Shown here: one piece after another, positions 3,657-7,836 of the stretch | Layout of the letters: each line of letters begins with the position of its first letter | Numbering within the stretch: the stretch's first letter is position 1 | From: Candidatus Saccharimonadia bacterium | GTDB taxonomy: Bacteria > Patescibacteriota > Saccharimonadia > Saccharimonadales > Saccharimonadaceae | Direction: 5' to 3' | Assembly (NCBI GenBank): GCA_023262335.1 | Contig: JALRBE010000049.1 | Coordinates: forward strand, 1 to 7,836 | Length of the DNA: 7,836 bases | Notes under the pieces: generated by a model | Database searches by the model: none | What the model was told of the DNA's origin: nothing | Seen by the model: only the letters and a program-made list of their open reading frames with translations | Position numbers and translations under genes: made by a program

Positions 3657-5075
3657 ATGAGTCTTATCTTCAAACGCACCAAAATCCTGGCCACTCTTGG
3701 CCCATCAACCAATACGCCGCAAATCGTCGAGGAGCTGATCGCTTCCGGCGTGAACGGATTCCGTCTTAACTTCAGCCACGGCACTCACGAAGAGCGCGAC
3801 GAGCAGCTGCCATGGATCCGCGATGCCAGCAAAAAAGCCGGCAAGCCGGTCGCCATTTTGCAGGACCTCCAAGGGCCAAAAATCCGTCTTGGCAATCTTA
3901 CGCAGAACACCGACGTCAAGAAGGGCGACGAGATCGTACTTGATTTTGCCGCCGAGCATGACGGCTTGACGTTCCCTGTGCAGTACAACCTGGCAAGCAA
4001 AGTAAAGGTCGGCGAACCGATTTACATTTTTGACGGCAAGGTACGCACTACCGTCATCGACATTCCGTCCGACACCGCCATTAAACTGCGCGTCGAAAAC
4101 GACGGCGTGCTGATGAGCCGCAAAGGCATCAACCTGCCCGACACCGACTTCGGCGGCGACATCCTAACGCCGAAAGACATGAAAGACATCGAATACGGCG
4201 CGAACAAGGACATCGACTACGTCGCGCTTAGCTTCGTGCAATCAGCGGAAGATATCAACAACTTGCGCCAAATCCTGGTGAGTCTTGGCTCGACCGCCCA
4301 AATCATTGCCAAGGTAGAAACCAAAGCCGCCATCGAGGACGATGCGCTCGAAGCTATCGTCAAGGCGAGCGACGGCGTCATGGTCGCCCGCGGTGACCTG
4401 GCCGTCGAAGCCGGCGCCGAAATCGTGCCGATCGTGCAGCGCCGTATCATCGCGCTGTGCCGCAAACACGGCAAGCTTTCCATCGTTGCCACACAAATGA
4501 TGGCCAGCATGGTCGACAGCCCGGAGCCGACTCGTGCCGAAGTCAGCGACGTCGCCAACGCTGTTATTTTGGGCGCCGACACGGTCATGCTTTCGGATGA
4601 AACGGCAAATGGCAGCTATCCGCTCGAAACGGTCGCGGCCATGAAAAAGGTCATATTGTACACGCAGGAGCACGTCAGCGTCGCCCCTATTACCGACATC
4701 ATCAAGGGCACCAAGAGCGCACGCGACGCGATCAGTTCCGCCGCTGTGGAACTGGCAGAGCAGCTTGGCGCGAAGGCTATCGTAGCCGAAACCAAGTCAG
4801 GTGCCACGGCTGCAAGCATTGCTGCTCGCCGGCCGAACCTGCCAATCGTGAGCGTTACTAGCGAACCGCGGGCGGCTCAACAGCTAGCATTGAGCTACGC
4901 GAACAAGTCGTTCGTGCGACCCGACGGCGAACGGGCCGGGCTCGAACTCGCCAAGGAACTGCACGCGAGCGATTTCTTCAAAAGCGACGAGCCGGTCAAG
5001 GTCGTCATCGTCAGCGGCAAGCAGCCAGGTCTCATCGGTGGCACCGACACGATTCGTATCAGGGTCATCGAATAG
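3657..5075 (+). CDS. pyk: Pyruvate kinase (472 aa)
   Basis: Catalyses phosphoenolpyruvate + ADP to pyruvate + ATP, the last step of glycolysis, in the cytoplasm. Length is normal. The TIM-barrel A domain begins with TKILATLGPS (8-17), then RLNFSHG (36-42) with the conserved Arg, Asn and Ser, and DLQGPKIR (70-77). The B domain spans roughly 78-167. The active-site signature is IIAKVET (216-222) with Lys219 and Glu221, then ARGDLAVE (244-251) with metal-binding Asp247, and ATQMM plus PTRAEVSDVANAV further on. The C domain fills about 345-472. Leu71 and Lys75 occupy the positions of Thr113 and Glu117 of the muscle enzyme, the pairing reported for potassium-independent enzymes. No Shine-Dalgarno precedes the ATG. 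The gene is monocistronic and ends at a shared terminator. Very sure of identity. Confidence 0.98.
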   Translation: MSLIFKRTKILATLGPSTNTPQIVEELIASGVNGFRLNFSHGTHEERDEQLPWIRDASKKAGKPVAILQDLQGPKIRLGNLTQNTDVKKGDEIVLDFAAEHDGLTFPVQYNLASKVKVGEPIYIFDGKVRTTVIDIPSDTAIKLRVENDGVLMSRKGINLPDTDFGGDILTPKDMKDIEYGANKDIDYVALSFVQSAEDINNLRQILVSLGSTAQIIAKVETKAAIEDDALEAIVKASDGVMVARGDLAVEAGAEIVPIVQRRIIALCRKHGKLSIVATQMMASMVDSPEPTRAEVSDVANAVILGADTVMLSDETANGSYPLETVAAMKKVILYTQEHVSVAPITDIIKGTKSARDAISSAAVELAEQLGAKAIVAETKSGATAASIAARRPNLPIVSVTSEPRAAQQLALSYANKSFVRPDGERAGLELAKELHASDFFKSDEPVKVVIVSGKQPGLIGGTDTIRIRVIE

Positions 5076-5091
5076 CACACGAATGCTCAAT

Positions 5092-5125
5092 AAAAAACGG
5101 CCTCCGTTACCCGGGGCCGTTTTTT
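5092..5125. terminator. Bidirectional terminator between pyk and the FAD-linked oxidase gene
   Basis: AAAAAACGGCC (5092-5102) and GGCCGTTTTTT (5115-5125) form a perfect 11-bp stem with an A-run on one side and a T-run on the other. It lies between two convergent stops (5075 and 5156) and can end both transcripts. Confidence 0.9.
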
Positions 5126-5155
5126 ATGCTCACGCCAGCGCGGTGCTTATTACAG

Positions 5156-6793
5156 CTAGTTACTGGCTGCGAACTCCGAAAAATCACCGCCATCGTAGTC
5201 GCTACGGACCGACGATACCAATTGCTTCAAATCTTGCTGTTGCTTGACGCCGGTATTCAAAATGCCTACCGGATCGAAAATCGCCCGTATGTCTTCGATC
5301 AGCTTTACGACGTCGGCGTCCAGCTGCTTGTAGGCGAACGGAGCCTTTAGCCTACCTTCGCCGGCTTCGGCGATCAAGTGCCCGCCATGTGCTGCCACGA
5401 CGACCGACCATTCGTTCAGGACTTTGAAAATCTTTTGGCGATCGGCTGCTTTTTTGAGGTCGAACACGGGCCGGCAGTAGTATACGTTCGTTCCGGCGTG
5501 GCCGTATAGTGCCATCACCACATGGTATTTCTTTTCGAGTTCGGTGACCGCTTTGGCAAAATCCTCGAACCGTTCCGGTGGTATGTACGTGCCGTCGAGT
5601 AACGGCGGCGCGCTTTCGCCGCCCTTTTCTTCGGTCATGGATAACACGGTGACTTCGCGGAGCGCACGCAGTTCATCGGCACGAGGACCCTCGCGTTCGA
5701 TGACCCATACCGTGTCGTCGCTTTTTTCGAACAGTTTCGCGATCTTTTTGGCCGCGTTCTTTTTTACCCTGCCGCTTTTGTCATCAAATTCGAACAGAAC
5801 GATTCCAGCAACGTCGCCTTGGCCGCGAGCTTCGTCATACAGAGGGTACCGCTTGCCTTTTTTTGTGGCAGCCTCGAACAGTCTGCCGTCGATCAATTCA
5901 AGCAGCGTCGGTCGCAGCTCGCGGAGCTGGTCCATGCCGTCGCGGAGGGCGTCATGGCTGGCGAACGTTACCGCGCCAATCAAAGGATCTTTGGTGACCA
6001 CGGCGGCTTTCATGATGATTTCCGAAATGACACCAAGCGTGCCTTGGCTGCCAACGAAGAGCGGCGTCAGGTCGATCGAACCGTCCCGGCGCCAAACGTC
6101 CACTATGTTATACCCGGCGTTGTCCGGGACGCCCGCAGCAATAGTGTCGAGCAGCTCGACGTTGTCGTTCAGCAACGTATCGATGCCACGGTAAATTTCG
6201 CCCTCGAAATCCTGCTGCCCCTTCTTTTTGTTCAGTTCGCGCTTGCTGATGCGCCCGGTCTGAATCACGTCGCCGTTGCTAAGTACCACCTCGAGCTGAC
6301 TCACCCATTCGCCGATGGGGCCGTACTTGAATGATAAAACACCGCTGGCGTTGTTCGCGATAGCGCCGCCGACGGTACTGTACCCCGACGAGGCGGGATA
6401 CGACGGAATCGTCAGGCCCTGCAAATACAAGAAATCGTTCAGCGTCTTAAAAGGAACGCCCGGCTGCAGTCGCACCAACTTTTGCTTGGCGTCGATCTCG
6501 AAAATCGCGTTCATGTGCGCGAGCATGTTGATGATGACGCCCGAGCCTATGGCGGCCCCGGTTTGGTCACTGCCAGCGCCTCGTGCCGTCAGCGACAGCT
6601 TATGACCTTTGTCGGCAAGTTGCCACGCGAACCGTGCTACCTTACGGATGTCGTTCGTGCTGCGCGGGTGCACCACCAAATCAGGGACGATCCGCAAAAT
6701 GCTGCCATCGGTCGAGAACCGTTCCCGTACCGCGTCCGAAGTGGTGATTTCCCCCTGTAAATGCTCGTTCAAATACTGCGCGACTTTGCTCAT
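5156..6793 (-). CDS. GlcD-type FAD-linked oxidase / 2-hydroxyacid dehydrogenase (545 aa)
   Basis: A flavoprotein of the VAO/PCMH family, as in GlcD, D-lactate and D-2-hydroxyglutarate dehydrogenases, which oxidise a 2-hydroxyacid to the 2-oxoacid and pass electrons on. FAD-binding domain: PDLVVHPRSTNDI (37-49), the pyrophosphate loop TARGAGSDQTGAAIG (69-83), and YSTVGGAIANNASG (138-151). C-terminal cap domain: GHAGTNVYY (431-439), GGHLIAEAGEGR (470-481) and FDPVGILNTG (506-515). There is no Fe-S domain. The usual cap motif GHxGDGNxH has lost its second His (Tyr here), and the usual EHG is EAG, so metal or substrate binding may differ. The start is ATG 6793 (MSKVAQYL). The upstream extension to 6937 reads through the promoter and is not coding. 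Substrate not determinable. It converges on pyk. Confidence 0.9.
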   Translation of the reverse strand: MSKVAQYLNEHLQGEITTSDAVRERFSTDGSILRIVPDLVVHPRSTNDIRKVARFAWQLADKGHKLSLTARGAGSDQTGAAIGSGVIINMLAHMNAIFEIDAKQKLVRLQPGVPFKTLNDFLYLQGLTIPSYPASSGYSTVGGAIANNASGVLSFKYGPIGEWVSQLEVVLSNGDVIQTGRISKRELNKKKGQQDFEGEIYRGIDTLLNDNVELLDTIAAGVPDNAGYNIVDVWRRDGSIDLTPLFVGSQGTLGVISEIIMKAAVVTKDPLIGAVTFASHDALRDGMDQLRELRPTLLELIDGRLFEAATKKGKRYPLYDEARGQGDVAGIVLFEFDDKSGRVKKNAAKKIAKLFEKSDDTVWVIEREGPRADELRALREVTVLSMTEEKGGESAPPLLDGTYIPPERFEDFAKAVTELEKKYHVVMALYGHAGTNVYYCRPVFDLKKAADRQKIFKVLNEWSVVVAAHGGHLIAEAGEGRLKAPFAYKQLDADVVKLIEDIRAIFDPVGILNTGVKQQQDLKQLVSSVRSDYDGGDFSEFAASN

Positions 6794-6802
6794 GGTGTCC
6801 CT

Positions 6803-6811
6803 ATGATAGCA
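6803..6811 (-). promoter_or_regulatory. Extended -10 element of the FAD-linked oxidase gene
   Basis: On the minus strand TGC followed by TATCAT ends 9 nt before the ATG. AGGGA directly after it (6802-6798) could act as a Shine-Dalgarno for a longer transcript. A transcript starting from this promoter would begin only about 3 nt before the ATG and be nearly leaderless, like pyk. Confidence 0.4.
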
Positions 6812-6824
6812 CAAGCAGATTGAT

Positions 6825-6840
6825 TCCAGAACACTCTGGA
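6825..6840. promoter_or_regulatory. Candidate operator: perfect inverted repeat between divergent units
   Basis: TCCAGA-ACAC-TCTGGA. It covers the expected -35 region of the leftward FAD-linked oxidase promoter and overlaps a possible rightward promoter (TGGATT 6837-6842, 17 bp, TATAGT 6860-6865) reading toward tRNA-Leu. A dimeric regulator site is plausible. A chance palindrome is not excluded. Confidence 0.4.
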
Positions 6841-6880
6841 TTAACAGGGTAAAATAAAGTATAGTAGTGTGGACTGCACA

Positions 6881-6943
6881 GACGAGTGGTGGCTGCGTGA
6901 AACGCAAATCATGAGTAGACACGTCTACCAATTCCACCGTCTT
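6881..6943. repeat. Interrupted and inverted copies of the tRNA-Leu 5' half
   Basis: CGAGTGGTGG (6883-6892) equals tRNA bases 7005-7014, and GTAGACACG (6915-6923) equals 7020-7028. Between them lie 22 nt with a small hairpin (TGCGT/ACGCA), where the tRNA has only 5 nt. Immediately after, 6923-6938 (GTCTACCAATTCCACC) is an exact 16-nt inverted copy of the D-arm, tRNA 7010-7025. The whole segment folds on itself: GAC+GGTGG at the left pairs with CCACC+GTC at the right. Confidence 0.75.
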
Positions 6944-6957
6944 GCAATCATCGTCCG

Positions 6958-6990
6958 TTGATGACTTAAAACTCCGAATATACCTATACC
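6958..6990 (+). promoter_or_regulatory. Possible tRNA-Leu promoter
   Basis: TTGATG (6958-6963) with TATACC-like sequences at 6979-6984 or 6985-6990. The spacing is not ideal for either. An alternative start is the TATAGT at 6860-6865, which would put the inverted D-arm copy into the precursor transcript. Confidence 0.3.
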
Positions 6991-7001
6991 TACAAAGTTA
7001 C

Positions 7002-7086
7002 GCGCGAGTGGTGGAATTGGTAGACACGCTAGCCTTAGGAGCTAGTGCCTCCGGGCGTGAAGGTTCAAGTCCTTTCTCGCGTACCA
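7002..7086 (+). tRNA. tRNA-Leu, anticodon UAG
   Basis: A class II tRNA of 85 nt including encoded CCA. Acceptor GCGCGAG (7002-7008) pairs with CTCGCGT (7076-7082), with one G-U pair. The D-arm contains GGTAGAC. Anticodon stem CTAGC/GCTAG (7029-7033 with 7041-7045) has loop CTTAGGA and anticodon TAG at 7036-7038, so it reads CUA and probably other CUN codons. A long variable arm (TGCCTCCGGGCGT, near 7046-7058) is typical of Leu. T-arm is GAAGG-TTCAAGT-CCTTT (7059-7075). Discriminator A at 7083 and CCA at 7084-7086. It is surrounded by inverted and duplicated pieces of itself. Confidence 0.97.
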
Positions 7087-7094
7087 TAAAGATC

Positions 7095-7122
7095 AGATCT
7101 CTTTGGAGGTCTTTTCTTTTTT
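7095..7122 (+). terminator. Intrinsic terminator of tRNA-Leu
   Basis: AGATCT (7095-7100) pairs with AGGTCT (7107-7112) with one G-U pair and a 6-nt loop, followed by a long T-rich tract (7112-7122). It begins 9 nt after the CCA end. Confidence 0.65.
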
Positions 7123-7144
7123 GACGGCATTCCTTCTTACCCGG

Positions 7145-7228
7145 CTTGAACCTTCACGATTTTTTGCGCAGCAAAAAAGTGAACGTAGCGCCCTTCGGCT
7201 TCTTCGCCAAGTCCTTTCTCGCGTACCA
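7145..7228. repeat. Inverted T-arm plus interrupted tRNA-Leu 3' half
   Basis: CTTGAACCTTCACG (7145-7158) is an exact inverted copy of the tRNA T-arm (7056-7069). Next comes hairpin TTTTTTGC-GCA-GCAAAAAA (7160-7178), with outer arms TTCAC/GTGAA (7153-7157 with 7179-7183). GTGAA then starts a direct tRNA 3' half in which 24 nt (7184-7207) replace 4 nt. Bases 7208-7228 repeat the last 21 nt of the tRNA (7066-7086) exactly, CCA included. A 21-bp copy of a tRNA 3' end is also what an integrase attachment site looks like. Confidence 0.8.
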
Positions 7229-7266
7229 AAGAAAAAGCCTGGTTTTTGCCAGGTTTTTTCTTTGGT
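7225..7266. terminator. Bidirectional terminator hairpin, 18-bp stem
   Basis: Bases 7225-7242 (beginning ACCAAAGAAAAA) pair with 7249-7266 (ending TTTTTTCTTTGGT) with one G-U pair and loop TTTTTG. It starts inside the ACCA end of the duplicated tRNA tail and ends in the TGGT of an inverted tRNA tail, as at 1010-1055. Confidence 0.75.
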
Positions 7267-7409
7267 CATTTGCGAGCAAGAACTTGGTTCTTCACCCGAA
7301 TTTGCTTGCAAATTCAGCGTGAAGGGTCGCGCAGTGCGGCGAAATTCTGCAAAAGCTCGCTTTTGCCAGAATGAGCAAACGACGGAGGCTTTAGCCGATA
7401 GTCCTTTCT
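7263..7409 (+). repeat. tRNA-3'-half-derived structured repeat, copy 2
   Basis: Same order as copy 1: an inverted tRNA-Leu-like 3' half (TGGT at 7263, GCGAG at 7272-7276, CTTCAC at 7290-7295), hairpin GAATTTGC/GCAAATTC (7298-7305 with 7308-7315), T-stem strand GAAGG (7321-7325), 77-nt insert (7326-7402), T-stem strand CCTTT (7403-7407), then only CT of the acceptor strand before the match is lost. Outer arms CTTCAC/GTGAAG (7290-7295 with 7319-7324) pair. The T-stem is that of the neighbouring tRNA-Leu. The region 7087-7469 holds no convincing protein gene. Confidence 0.7.
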
Positions 7410-7469
7410 TTAGCAGCTACGGTTCGCTCCGTATGCAACATTGTGTTTACGCGAATTATGACATTTTTC

Positions 7470-7499
7470 TTGACGCCTATCGCTCTTATGCTCTACACT
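7470..7499 (+). promoter_or_regulatory. Possible promoter of the last gene
   Basis: TTGACG (7470-7475), 18-bp spacer, TACACT (7494-7499). This would give a ~110-nt leader containing a hairpin ACGGCT/AGCCGT (7563-7568 with 7580-7585). A weaker alternative begins with TTGACG at 7529-7534. Confidence 0.4.
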
Positions 7500-7615
7500 G
7501 AACCTAAATCTACTATAAGCGGGGACGATTGACGTTGTGATTTACGCATCGATAAACAGGACACGGCTCGTCGCGGTGAAGCCGTCCACCATTTCTTATA
7601 TTTTGGAGGCATACC

Positions 7616-7836
7616 ATGGCTAGGCTTCCGCAACCAGGTTCAGACAACGGCACATGGGGCGATATATTAAACGACTACCTTTCGCAGACACACAAGCCTG
7701 ACGGATCCCTCAAAGACGACGTCGTCACGAGCAGCTCGATCGCGCCTGGCAGCATCACGGTTACCGAGATCGCCAACAACTCGGTCAACCTCTCCAAACT
7801 CAGCGCTACGGGTACAGCCAGCGGCACAACCTTCCT
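7616..7836 (+). CDS. Surface or tail-fibre-like protein, N-terminus only (partial)
   Basis: The first 73 residues are visible and the frame runs off the right edge. GGAGG (7605-7609) lies 6 nt before the ATG. Residues 5-30 (PQPGSDNGTWGDILNDYL, then HKPDGSLK) resemble the Pro-Gly-Asp-Gly-Trp-Gly ... Leu-Asn ... His ... Asp-Gly-Thr-Leu opening that I associate with long secreted or phage-tail-like proteins of several bacterial groups. What follows (SIAPGSITVTEIANNSVNLSKLSATGTASG) has the short I/V-turn-S/T repeats typical of fibrous beta-structured shafts. No classical signal peptide is seen in the visible part. Function is inferred from sequence style only: adhesin, fibre or a cell-surface enzyme with this leader module are all possible. 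Confidence 0.65.
   Translation, partial: MARLPQPGSDNGTWGDILNDYLSQTHKPDGSLKDDVVTSSSIAPGSITVTEIANNSVNLSKLSATGTASGTTF

Noticed and set aside
4217..4673. Leftward open frames of 123 and 143 aa
   Set aside because: Antisense shadows of pyruvate kinase, caused by its GC-rich third codon positions.
5544..6194. 216-aa rightward open frame
   Set aside because: Antisense shadow of the FAD-linked oxidase gene; Ser/Thr/Arg-rich low-complexity translation.
6794..6937. 48-residue N-terminal extension of the FAD-linked oxidase
   Set aside because: It covers the promoter, a palindrome and the inverted D-arm copy. The family start fits ATG 6793.
6942..7124. 60-aa rightward open frame over tRNA-Leu
   Set aside because: It translates the tRNA itself (RVVELVDTLALG-type peptide), a well-known false ORF of Leu tRNA genes.
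1115..7405. CRISPR array or composite transposon formed by the two long repeats
   Set aside because: Only two copies 6.2 kb apart, no spacers and no transposase. The enclosed pyk and oxidase are core genes, so the repeats look like independent insertions.
7103..7501. 132-aa rightward open frame
   Set aside because: It runs through the tRNA tail copy, two hairpins and the structured repeat. The sequence is explained by these RNA/DNA structures and has no convincing start.

Overview
The window looks like a chromosomal segment of a small-genome bacterium. It uses the standard genetic code (TGA ends two genes), carries a complete tRNA-Leu with encoded CCA, and many genes have consensus sigma-70 promoters and intrinsic terminators of their own. 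The start of the last gene (a PGSDNGTWGDILNDYLSQTH-type N-terminus), the Lys-type pyruvate kinase and the mix of genes with and without Shine-Dalgarno sequences would fit Patescibacteria, perhaps Saccharibacteria. That placement is inference, not shown by the sequence.

Layout. (1) 1-1101 holds the end of an unidentified rightward gene, which converges by 4 bp on a leftward tight operon: a possibly 5'-damaged small ORF, a minimal single-HKD phospholipase-D-like protein and a 71-aa acidic protein. (2) 1010-1210 is an unusual structured repeat built from the 3' half of a tRNA that is not in the window. (3) 1211-3608 is an accessory stretch of four small unknown genes (128, 105, 138 and 158 aa). 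Each has its own promoter and terminator, like separate one-gene units. (4) 3657-6793 is a housekeeping pair: pyruvate kinase (rightward) and a GlcD-type FAD-linked oxidase (leftward). They converge on a shared bidirectional terminator. (5) 6825-7409 holds tRNA-Leu(UAG), surrounded on both sides by inverted and interrupted copies of its own arms, followed by a second copy of the structured repeat. (6) 7616 to the end is the start of a surface or tail-fibre-like protein gene.

The most striking feature is the tRNA-derived repeat family. Two copies about 6.2 kb apart (83-bp core at 1115-1197 and 7323-7405) differ at 8 positions, all transitions. Each is preceded by a long perfect or near-perfect terminator hairpin beginning ACCA and ending TGGT, then by a degenerate inverted tRNA 3' half, then by an A/T-rich hairpin. 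In each, a 77-nt insert replaces the 7-nt T-loop between the two strands of a tRNA T-stem. The T-stem sequences differ between copies (GGAGG/CCTCT versus GAAGG/CCTTT) but still pair. Around tRNA-Leu the same logic appears symmetrically: a 16-bp inverted D-arm copy upstream and a 14-bp inverted T-arm copy downstream, each followed outward by a direct tRNA-half copy interrupted by 22-24 nt. I do not recognise this as a described element.
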